The notes below the pieces were generated by a model that saw nothing but the letters and a program-made list of their open reading frames with translations, was not told where the DNA came from and did no database searches. From NCBI RefSeq assembly GCF_001687565.2, contig NZ_CP016534.2, forward strand, positions 3,352,501-3,416,500: 64,000 bases of DNA, written 5' to 3'. Of the stretch, positions 8,217 through 15,338 are shown piece after piece. The stretch comes from Planococcus antarcticus DSM 14505. GTDB taxonomy: Bacteria; Bacillota; Bacilli; Bacillales_A; Planococcaceae. Position 1 is the stretch's first letter. Every line of letters starts with the position of its first letter. Made by a program: the position numbers and the translations under genes.

Positions 8217-8816
8217 GTGATTTTTTTGATTGTCTGGCTATTATTAATCAGCTATGCTGTGTTTCTCGCACCTGGCGGCGAAACGGACCCGATCTTGTCG
8301 AGCATCTTCAGTGGTGACCTTGGTGCCATCGATCCACTCGTACTCGCTGTGTTTAATTCGCTTGGCTTGTTCCCGTTAATGTTTGTAACGGTACTGTTGC
8401 TCAATGACCGGCAAAAATGGCCGGCGTGGCCGTTTGCGCTGCTGTCTTTTGGAGTCGGTGCTTTTTCACTTCTTCCTTATTTTGCGTTTGGCAGTCGCCA
8501 AGCAGATAGAGGAATCCGAACGCCTGCTTGGCTTGTCCGCTTTCTCAGCTCACGCTTTTGGCTAATTGTTTTAATGCTATTCTGGGTCATCAATGCACTA
8601 ACTTTATTGCAAGGATTTTCGCTCGCTGCTTACCAAGAAGCATTCTTCGCATCAGGTCTTGTGTCAGTTATGACCGTCGACTGGTTCGTCCTATGGGGCT
8701 TATCTGTCTATACCGTTTACCGCTTTTATCCAGATGCCAAGCTCAAGTCACTCGCTTGGATTCCGATTCTTGGACCCTTACTCGTGTTGTTTATGAATAA
8801 AAATTCAAAACACTAA
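8217..8816 (+). CDS. Multi-pass membrane protein of unknown function
   Basis: The GTG at 8217 follows AGAAGGAG with about 9 bp spacing. The product of about 199 aa has five to six predicted helices: an N-terminal MIFLIVWLLLISYAVFLAP, a GLFPLMFVTVLLL segment, PFALLSFGVGAFSLLPYFAF, FWLIVLMLFWVINALTLL, VDWFVLWGLSVYTVYRF, and a C-terminal ILGPLLVLF. The pattern is similar to uncharacterised DUF2834-type or TMEM-like bacterial proteins. No catalytic residues are evident. A strong terminator follows directly. Confidence 0.65.
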   Translation: MIFLIVWLLLISYAVFLAPGGETDPILSSIFSGDLGAIDPLVLAVFNSLGLFPLMFVTVLLLNDRQKWPAWPFALLSFGVGAFSLLPYFAFGSRQADRGIRTPAWLVRFLSSRFWLIVLMLFWVINALTLLQGFSLAAYQEAFFASGLVSVMTVDWFVLWGLSVYTVYRFYPDAKLKSLAWIPILGPLLVLFMNKNSKH

Positions 8817-8852
8817 AAAACCGTTACGCTGAAATCAGCGTAACGGTTTTTT
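8815..8852. terminator. Strong bidirectional terminator
   Basis: A 15-bp inverted repeat (AAACCGTTACGCTGA / TCAGCGTAACGGTTT) with a two-base loop is flanked by A and T runs. It separates the plus-strand membrane protein gene from the minus-strand SDR pseudogene. Confidence 0.9.
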
Positions 8853-8856
8853 TGTT

Positions 8857-9591
8857 TTACTGAGCTGTTAATCCACCATCAACGACATACTCTGAACCTA
8901 TAGAGTAGCTAGCATCGTCAGAAGCTAAGAACAAGACCATGTTAGAAACTTCTTCAGATTGTGCAACGCGTTTCATCGGAATTGTTTTCGAGAATGCTTC
9001 AACAGCTGCTTTCGTATCTTCTTGAACAACCATTGGAGTTGCGATAACGCCTGGGTGTACAGAGTTTACACGGATGCCATAGTTTGCGCATTCAAGTGCT
9101 GCTGCTTTCGTCATGCCGCGAACTGCGAATTTTGTATCTGTGTAACCGATTGCTCCACCTACCAAACCGTTCATAGACGAAATACTGACGATTGAACCGC
9201 CGCCAGCTTTTTGCATAGCTGGAATCACTGTCTTCATTCCAAGGAATACGGATACTTGGTTAATGTCCACAATGCGGCGATATTCTTCTTCAGTTGTTTG
9301 TAAAATTGATTTCGCCATCGTGATGCCGGCGTTGTTGACCAATACATCTACTTGACCGAATGCTTTTTCAGTTTCTGTTACAACTTTTTCCCAATCTTCA
9401 GCGTTCGTTACATTTTATTTAACGAATACTGCATTGTCTCCAAGTTCTTTTGCTACAGCTTCGCCTTTTTCTACGTTTAAGTCCGTGATGACCACTTTCG
9501 CGCCTTCTTCGATGAATTTCTTCGCATGTGATGCACCCATTCCTTGTGCCGCACCCGTAATAATTGCTACTTTGCTTTCTAAACGTGCCAT
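8857..9591 (-). pseudogene. Short-chain dehydrogenase/reductase gene with one in-frame ochre codon
   Basis: Read from the ATG at 9591 (AAGGAA upstream), the frame encodes a classical SDR of about 244 aa. It has a cofactor motif TGAAQGMG near residue 12, VLVNNAGIT, and the catalytic Ser in SISSMNG. The YTDTKFAVRG segment places the catalytic Tyr and Lys, but with Asp in place of the usual small residue after YT, and the tail is SEYVVDGG. Codon 59 is TAA (9415-9417) between AVFVK and NVTNAEDW, where a single base change from CAA, AAA or GAA would restore the frame. The gene diverges from a TetR regulator at 9749 and was probably its target. A sequencing error is the alternative. Confidence 0.85.
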
Positions 9592-9656
9592 TTTCTATTC
9601 CTTCTATGATTTTACTGGAAATCGATTTATATTTAAACTACACTTGTAAGTTAACA

Positions 9657-9675
9657 GACAAATATCTTGTTTGTC
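9657..9675. promoter_or_regulatory. Candidate TetR operator
   Basis: A perfect 6-bp inverted repeat GACAAA-N7-TTTGTC lies in the 157-bp divergent region between the SDR pseudogene and the TetR gene, where a local repressor would bind. Assignment is by position and symmetry only. Confidence 0.4.
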
Positions 9676-9748
9676 CAATAAAAAGATTCCATGTCATACT
9701 TAATTCATAAACTTGTCCATTTTCTAGACACAAGGGGAGGAAAATAAA

Positions 9749-10333
9749 GTGAACAGCATAGAAGATCGCCGCATCGTGCGGACACACAAAAAGCTAAAAA
9801 CGGCGCTATTAAAGCTATTGGAAGTAAAAAGCTTGCACGAATTGACCATTACGGAAGTCGCGAAACAGGCAGGTTGTAACCGCGTCACGTTCTACTCTCA
9901 TTACAAAGATCTGAACGAGTTGCTTGCGGCCATCGTCGACGATCATTTGAGTGGTCTCGCGAGTTATTTCCGGAAAAGCTTTCAAGACCTGAAACGCTTT
10001 TCTTCGACAGATGTCCAGCGCCACTTGCCAATTTTCGAATATATTTATCAAAACCAGTTTATCTTTCAACTGATTATTAAAGGAGAAGTACTTCCCGGTT
10101 CACAAAACCAGTTTTGCGAAAGCCTCGTTCAGATAGCCGCCACCGAGCTACAGCTAGAAGAAAAAAGCGATTTGGAAATCCCAACGCTCAATTACTTCAT
10201 GACTTACGGCAGCCTGGGTTTTTTCCTGTATTGGATCAAACATGATTTCGAAGATTCCCCCGAAATCATGGCTGGTGAACTGGCTAAACTTCATGGCAAA
10301 ATTTATGACGGTTCAGTAGTATTGGATAAGTAG
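9749..10333 (+). CDS. TetR/AcrR-family transcriptional regulator
   Basis: The GTG at 9749 follows GGGGAGG. The 194-aa product has a TetR N-terminal helix-turn-helix (ITEVAKQAGCNRVTFYSHYK, residues about 33-52). Its all-helical C-terminal ligand domain resembles the TetR_C_7 group seen in DhaS-like regulators. It is transcribed away from the SDR gene, so it probably represses that gene and itself in response to an unknown small molecule. The gene appears intact although its likely target is broken. Confidence 0.85.
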   Translation: MNSIEDRRIVRTHKKLKTALLKLLEVKSLHELTITEVAKQAGCNRVTFYSHYKDLNELLAAIVDDHLSGLASYFRKSFQDLKRFSSTDVQRHLPIFEYIYQNQFIFQLIIKGEVLPGSQNQFCESLVQIAATELQLEEKSDLEIPTLNYFMTYGSLGFFLYWIKHDFEDSPEIMAGELAKLHGKIYDGSVVLDK

Positions 10334-10343
10334 ACCTAATGAA

Positions 10344-10371
10344 AAAAGCATTCCCTTAGCGGAATGCTTTT
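10344..10371 (+). terminator. Terminator of the TetR gene
   Basis: An inverted repeat AAAAGCATTCC / GGAATGCTTTT with a 6-base loop begins 10 bp after the stop codon. Confidence 0.85.
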
Positions 10372-10429
10372 ATCAGAATGCTGTCCCTGGCAAGGTGAAG
10401 GATAAAGCGAGATATCTTTTCTATCTCTT

Positions 10430-10804
10430 TTACAAATTTGCAAGCGCCCATTGCGCAACCTCTACTAATCCAAGTAGCGACAAGACAAAAACAATAGTTA
10501 AAGCTAAGCTGATAACAGATCGTTGTGTATTCCTAACCTGACTCCATTCGAAAACAGTTTGGAGCAGTGCCACTATACCGAAAAACAATAAGACGTTTAT
10601 GTAATTAATAGCTAACCCGTTTACCGACAAAATCATAATTACAATCAAACCCGTGACAATGGTCCACCCTATCCATCGTTCGATTTTCTTCACTGGTTTT
10701 GTAGCTGTTGCTCGGTTCACTCCATACTTTGTTTCTATTCGCTTGAGCAATAAGCCAAGTAGCAACATAATAGCGATAAATCCAATTAAAACCAACGCCT
10801 CCAT
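10430..10804 (-). CDS. DUF4181-like membrane protein, paralogue A
   Basis: A 124-aa protein with four hydrophobic helices and a basic loop (RIETKYGVNRATATKPVKKI) after helix 1. A WIGWTIVTGLIVIM segment and VFEWSQVRNTQRSVI before the last helix match the layout of its neighbour at 10853 (FLKKRFGID..., YLEWKYLKGSRKYQVS). The two were probably made by tandem duplication. Function is unknown. The ATG at 10804 follows GGTAGAG. It is the second gene of a two-gene minus-strand pair. Confidence 0.6.
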   Translation of the reverse strand: MEALVLIGFIAIMLLLGLLLKRIETKYGVNRATATKPVKKIERWIGWTIVTGLIVIMILSVNGLAINYINVLLFFGIVALLQTVFEWSQVRNTQRSVISLALTIVFVLSLLGLVEVAQWALANL

Positions 10805-10852
10805 TTCACTCTACCTCTCCAAAAATCAGGCTGCAGGAAAGCTCTTCGACTA

Positions 10853-11224
10853 CTAGCTTACTTGCGATGACACAACCTTAATGAAAGCAACCAAGGCCAC
10901 TGCCACGACTGAAAAGTAAAGAAGTGACACCTGATACTTTCGTGATCCTTTTAAATACTTCCACTCTAAATAGATTTGTGCAACACTCCCCATAAAGAAA
11001 ATCAAAAATAGCCAAAAGGCAAATTTCTCTAGCGAACCTTGAATCACTATGGCTAGTGCAATGATCGCAGCTACAGTTAACCAACCATTCCATCGTTCAA
11101 ATTTATTAACTGGAACCCCCGCTTGTGCTTCTTTATCAATCCCAAAGCGCTTTTTCAAAAACATTCTAAAAAAATGAAAACCGAAAATAACCAGTAGCCA
11201 AATAAACAATAAACTTGTATCCAT
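10853..11224 (-). CDS. DUF4181-like membrane protein, paralogue B
   Basis: A 123-aa protein starting at ATG 11224 after AGGAGGTACG. It has an N-terminal helix (SLLFIWLLVIFGFHFF), the basic loop LKKRFGIDKEAQ, a WNGWLTVAAIIALAIVI helix, and the LEWKYLKGSRKYQVS element typical of DUF4181 proteins. It lies 48 bp upstream of paralogue A and is likely co-transcribed with it. No biochemical role is established for the family. Confidence 0.65.
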   Translation of the reverse strand: MDTSLLFIWLLVIFGFHFFRMFLKKRFGIDKEAQAGVPVNKFERWNGWLTVAAIIALAIVIQGSLEKFAFWLFLIFFMGSVAQIYLEWKYLKGSRKYQVSLLYFSVVAVALVAFIKVVSSQVS

Positions 11225-11648
11225 ATCTCGTACCTCCTGATCGCTTTCTTATTCTACGAACAAAACAGATAAAAGTTTCGATTATTCTTTTCTTTAACTT
11301 GGATGTACAACTGTTTTTCAGACAGCAAGAGTAGGATTGTATGGACTGAATCTTAGTTACCCACAATCTATCCTTTAATAAAGAGTAAGAATTGAAAAAT
11401 TGCTCATTTATTAAGTGCAACCTTGAATATGTGGATGGTTTCATACACATTTGGGGATAACTTTGTCGTTTCGTCATTCTTTACTACTTATCCACATGTG
11501 GATAAAAAAGAATTAGTAGAGGGAAATTCCACTCTATATAGAAGAGTAGAAGAAAACATTTGAGCTGGTGTGAAAATTCCATGATACGGGTATTTTAGAC
11601 TTATATGTGGACATTATCGCAAAACAGCTTGATGAGAAAGAGGGGGAC

Positions 11649-12884
11649 ATGATGGAGCAGGATAAAAACAAAAATGCCTTAAGCCATGCAGCATCCTGGT
11701 TTGCGAAATGGGTGCTGAATAACAAAGCGGTATCCATACTGATCATTGTTTTATTGATCTTATTAAATTTACTATTACTGCCTAAAGTCAGCTTCATCTT
11801 CCAACCATTTATTGCTTTTTTCGACGTCATGGGGCTGCCGCTAATCATGGCGGGTGTCTTGTATTATTTGCTAAATCCACTCGTCGATTGGATGGAAATG
11901 AAGAAATTTCCACGCTCAGCTAGTATTTTAATCGTCTTTGTCGTGATTGCTGGGTTGCTCGCTTGGGGCATTGCCACGTTGATCCCGATTATCCGAGAAC
12001 AGACAATGAGCTTATTGGAAAACTGGCAAGACTACTTGAACAGCTTTGTTTCTCAAATCGATAGCTTTTTCCAAAGCAATTTGCTATCACAGCTGCAAAC
12101 GCAGCTAACCGGAGGTACAGACAGCTTATCCACATCCATCACGGATCAGGCGGATAATGTCGTCGGCACGACTGTTACTGGCATTGGCAGTGTCTTTGGT
12201 GTCTTGTCAACGACCCTACTTGCCATCATTACGACGCCTTTCATTCTTTTCTATTTGCTGAAGGATGGCCATCATCTGCCTTATCACATCATGAAGCTTG
12301 TGCCTTCGAACATGCGCGAACAAAGCTACCTGTTGCTGCGCGAAATGAACTTGCAGATTAGCCAATATATCCGGGGGCAGCTGCTCGTCGCCTTTTTTGT
12401 CGGGCTAATGTTCTGGATTGGCTTTAGTATCATTGGGCTCAAATACGCACTGACGCTCGGAATATTGGCAGGAGTTTTAAACCTGATTCCGTTTTTAGGC
12501 TCCTTTATCGCTTTCGTTCCCATCGTCATTATTGCCATCGTCGTCCATTCGCCTTTTATGCTCGTTAAAGTACTGATCGTCTTCTTTATCGAGCAGACAT
12601 TAGAAGGGCGCGTCATTCAGCCGCTTATTCTCGGCAGTAATCTGCAAATCCATCCAATCACCATCATTGCTGTCCTGCTGACCGCGGGTAACCTCTTTGG
12701 TATTCCCGGTGTTATTCTCGGAATCCCAGCTTATGCTGTCCTTAAAGTGATTTTGAGTCACCTGTTCAATTGGTACCAAACTTATACTGGACTGTACGCT
12801 GATGATTACAACCCAGCACCAAAACCGCTTGTTTCAGAAAAGAAAAAGAAAAAACAGCTGAGTTTGAAAAGAAAATTACGATAA
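11649..12884 (+). CDS. AI-2E family transporter (TqsA/YdiK-like permease)
   Basis: The product is about 411 aa; ATG 11649 or 11652 follows AAGAGGGGG, and a longer reading to 11607 is less supported. The AI-2E exporter family layout is visible: two early helices, a central soluble stretch (residues about 110-180, QTQLTGGTDSLSTSITDQAD), and then six or so helices. These include PFILFYLLKDG, IRGQLLVAFFVGLMFWIGF and VLNLIPFLGSFIAFVPIVI, with the conserved EGRVIQPLILGSNLQIHPI. The C-terminus is a lysine-rich cytoplasmic tail (SEKKKKKQLSLKRKLR). Family members export autoinducer-2 or other compounds; the cargo is unproven here. Confidence 0.85.
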   Translation: MMEQDKNKNALSHAASWFAKWVLNNKAVSILIIVLLILLNLLLLPKVSFIFQPFIAFFDVMGLPLIMAGVLYYLLNPLVDWMEMKKFPRSASILIVFVVIAGLLAWGIATLIPIIREQTMSLLENWQDYLNSFVSQIDSFFQSNLLSQLQTQLTGGTDSLSTSITDQADNVVGTTVTGIGSVFGVLSTTLLAIITTPFILFYLLKDGHHLPYHIMKLVPSNMREQSYLLLREMNLQISQYIRGQLLVAFFVGLMFWIGFSIIGLKYALTLGILAGVLNLIPFLGSFIAFVPIVIIAIVVHSPFMLVKVLIVFFIEQTLEGRVIQPLILGSNLQIHPITIIAVLLTAGNLFGIPGVILGIPAYAVLKVILSHLFNWYQTYTGLYADDYNPAPKPLVSEKKKKKQLSLKRKLR

Positions 12885-12887
12885 AAA

Positions 12888-12922
12888 AAGAGCTGCCGAA
12901 TCCCTCGATTCGGCAGCTCTTT
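12888..12922. terminator. Bidirectional terminator
   Basis: A 15-bp inverted repeat AAAGAGCTGCCGAAT / ATTCGGCAGCTCTTT sits between the convergent transporter and MarR genes, with flanking A and T runs. Confidence 0.9.
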
Positions 12923-12927
12923 AGCAG

Positions 12928-13350
12928 TCAATCAAACTCAGATTGTATGATGGTTTCTAGTGATTTCTTTAAAACTTCTTTTTCGCTATCTGACATATCT
13001 TGCAAGACCGTCTGATTTAATCTTTCAGTCGTCGCTTCCACGTCTTTTTGAATCGCTACTGACTTTTTGGTGGTGACCACTAAAATGTTTCTGCGGTTTT
13101 CAGGATCTATCGAACGTTCAATAAAGCCTGCCTTTTGCATCTTATCTAAAATTCCAGACACTGTCGAAGCTTCTAAATGAATCATGGCACCAATTTGTTT
13201 AGGAGATAACTCGCCTTCTCTCCATAGACAATTTAATACCCCATATTGAGCGGGTGTTAAGTCGTATTCTTCTAATAGCTTGCTAAGGTGTTTAAACACT
13301 TTGTTTTGGCTAATACTCAGCAAGTAGTTGATGCAGTTATTTAATTCCAT
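12928..13350 (-). CDS. MarR-family transcriptional regulator
   Basis: A 140-aa regulator starting at ATG 13350 after GGAGGAGAT. The winged helix comprises YGVLNCLWREGELSPKQIG, the recognition helix ASTVSGILDKMQKAGFIERS, and the wing DPENRRNILVVTT. It is divergent from the quinone oxidoreductase gene at 13463, with 112 bp between starts, and it probably controls that gene. Such pairs typically respond to electrophiles or quinones. The inducer is unknown here. Confidence 0.88.
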   Translation of the reverse strand: MELNNCINYLLSISQNKVFKHLSKLLEEYDLTPAQYGVLNCLWREGELSPKQIGAMIHLEASTVSGILDKMQKAGFIERSIDPENRRNILVVTTKKSVAIQKDVEATTERLNQTVLQDMSDSEKEVLKKSLETIIQSEFD

Positions 13351-13462
13351 CTGATCTCCTCCATATTGACAGTATCCATCTTATCATGTTAGGTTTTGTA
13401 TTCAAATATTTTTGTCACAGAACTATTCTGCAGAAACAACAAATAGAGAGGGGCAATTATTT

Positions 13463-14449
13463 ATGGATCTTTTCAAAGCGATTCGAGTTAACGAACAAGA
13501 TGACCAAGTTACGTATGGTTTAGAAGAGGTCACGATCGATGAACTTTCAGAAGGCGAAGTCTTAATCAAAGTTGCCTATTCCTCAATCAATTATAAAGAT
13601 ATGTTAGCTGTTCAGAAAAACACCGGAGTTATCCGCAATTATCCGATGATACCTGGAATCGATTTGAGCGGAACGATCGTTGAGTCAACGGATTCACGCT
13701 TCACAGAAGGACAAGAAGTCATTGTCACAGGCTTTGCGATGGGCATGAGCCATACAGGAGGCTTCTCGGAATACGCACGTGTTCCTGCAGACTGGATCGT
13801 CCCGTTGCCTAGTAACTTGAGCTTGAAGGACGCTATGGTATTTGGAACAGCTGGATTTACTGCAGCACTTTCTATCGGCGCCTTAGAACAAAACGGTATG
13901 GATGCGGCGAACAATCCCCAGATCTTAGTTACCGGTGCAACAGGCGGAGTCGGCAGTATCGCGCTCCAAATCTTATCGAAAATGGGCTTCCAAAACATTT
14001 CCGCACTCGTTCGTAAAGAAAACCAAGTCGAAGTCGCAAAATCACTTGGTGCAACAAATGTCGTTTTTGCAGATGAGCTAGGGGAATTGAAAAAGCCATT
14101 AAACAAGACCCGATTCGATTACGTCGTGGACACGGTCGGCGGAGATGTGACTTCTGTATTGATTCCTCAACTTGCTTACGACGGCAGTATGAGCATGTGT
14201 GGCAACGCCGGCGGTCTTCAGGTGACGACAACCGTATTGCCATTCATTCTTAGAGGTGTAAGCTTATTCGGAATCGATTCGGTCAATGTACCGATCCATA
14301 AGCGTGGAGATATTTGGGAGAAGATGGCCAACGAATGGAATATCGCCCAAACGACGTTAACTGACGAAGTAACGCTTGAAGAATTGTCTCACACGATTGA
14401 TGCCATTAAAAATGGGCAGCATTTAGGAAGAACGATTGTTAAGTTGTAA
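13463..14449 (+). CDS. YhdH/YhfP-family quinone oxidoreductase (medium-chain reductase)
   Basis: The ATG at 13463 follows AGAGAGGGG. The 328-aa length fits the YhdH/YhfP family (acryloyl-CoA reductase-like, zinc-independent MDR). The N-terminal GroES-like part contains SSINYKDMLAVQKN and PGIDLSGTIVES, and the Rossmann motif VTGATGGVGSIA is near residue 155. The C-terminus HTIDAIKNGQHLGRTIVKL is typical. It reduces alpha,beta-unsaturated carbonyls or quinones with NADPH in the cytoplasm. Regulation by the divergent MarR protein is inferred from position. Confidence 0.88.
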   Translation: MDLFKAIRVNEQDDQVTYGLEEVTIDELSEGEVLIKVAYSSINYKDMLAVQKNTGVIRNYPMIPGIDLSGTIVESTDSRFTEGQEVIVTGFAMGMSHTGGFSEYARVPADWIVPLPSNLSLKDAMVFGTAGFTAALSIGALEQNGMDAANNPQILVTGATGGVGSIALQILSKMGFQNISALVRKENQVEVAKSLGATNVVFADELGELKKPLNKTRFDYVVDTVGGDVTSVLIPQLAYDGSMSMCGNAGGLQVTTTVLPFILRGVSLFGIDSVNVPIHKRGDIWEKMANEWNIAQTTLTDEVTLEELSHTIDAIKNGQHLGRTIVKL

Positions 14450-14489
14450 GATTTTTTAGGGTAAAACGGAAAAAAGCGAAAAGGTTGTT

Positions 14490-14655
14490 GAGAAACTTTA
14501 AACAAGTCGTGGGTTTCCGAAGCTTACCGTTCGCTTTCCGCGGGCTCGTGTCCAAGCCTCCTCAGTCACTTCGTTCCCTGCGGGGTCTCGGCCATCTCGC
14601 TATTCCGCAGGAGTCGAGCGGACACTTCTCCAAACCACTTGGTGAAAGTTTTCTT
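14490..14655. repeat. GC-rich intergenic repeat-like element
   Basis: A non-coding stretch richer in GC than its surroundings carries CGCTTTCCGCGGGC, CCTGCGGGGTCTC and CGCTATTCCGCAGGAGTCGA. The last block shares the core CGCTAT-CCGC-GGAGTC with the repeats at 953-1084 and 29977-30151. Similar elements are common between genes in Bacillales. No coding potential is seen. Confidence 0.5.
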
Positions 14656-14709
14656 CTTTGAATGTAGCGGGAGGCGAAATGAAAGTACGATAACTATTTC
14701 AAAAAACTA

Positions 14710-14745
14710 AAAAGCGGAAAAGCTCAAATGAGCTTTTCCGCTTTT
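14710..14745. terminator. Bidirectional terminator
   Basis: A 16-bp inverted repeat AAAAGCGGAAAAGCTC / GAGCTTTTCCGCTTTT with a short AAAT loop precedes the end of the minus-strand gene at 14756. Confidence 0.9.
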
Positions 14746-14755
14746 CGTTTAACTC

Positions 14756-15202
14756 TTATTTTTTACTCGCTGCTTTCCAGCCAAGCGAACTGCGTGCCCA
14801 GCCACCGATTACTGTGCCCATCGCCAACGTCGACGAATCGAACTCCGTGTCTTCCATTAATAAGAGCTGGTGCTGAAATGGCACGAGCAGCTTGTCGAGT
14901 ACTAGGTTCTCCCGTAGTTTGATGTACTTTTTTGGGCATTTGGGCGAAGTCGAAGCGGCAAACTTCGACCCTCGTTGCACAACAAATTTTGCGCCACGGT
15001 AAAACCCTGTTGCATCAGCACCCCGCTTTGACATGACGGAAAAAAGTTCAGGCGATGGCTCCTGCTCTACTTGAAGCTGCAGCATTCCAGACTCAAACGG
15101 ATCAATGGCTTGTTCCTCGCCAGTTTCAGCGTCCCGCTCTAAGAATTGATAAAGCTCACCTTGTTGTGGGTGCTGAATTTTCTTTACGTAGTACTCCTTC
15201 AT
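14756..15202 (-). CDS. DUF4357-like protein
   Basis: A 148-aa soluble protein. Residues about 58-140 resemble the DUF4357 fold: RGADATGFYRGAKFVVQRGS, then KLRENLVLDKLLV, then EFDSSTLAMGTVIGGWARSS ending in GWKAASKK. The family is usually found at the C-terminus of restriction enzymes, GIY-YIG nucleases and other nucleic-acid proteins. Here it stands alone behind an N-terminal strand-rich region (KIQHPQQGELYQFLERD). It lies 136 bp downstream of the DUF3427-type helicase gene on the same strand and may belong to the same unit. Function is unknown. Confidence 0.6.
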   Translation of the reverse strand: MKEYYVKKIQHPQQGELYQFLERDAETGEEQAIDPFESGMLQLQVEQEPSPELFSVMSKRGADATGFYRGAKFVVQRGSKFAASTSPKCPKKYIKLRENLVLDKLLVPFQHQLLLMEDTEFDSSTLAMGTVIGGWARSSLGWKAASKK

Positions 15203-15338
15203 CTTTTTCTACCTCCTCTAAAGTTTTTTTGGACTTTCTGCTTGATAGCAGGTGCCTTTGTACTTTAGAGATAGCGGAAGAGCGTGAAAAAGGATACATT
15301 TTCATCGATATAATTCTCTTTACTAACGGGCGAAGAAA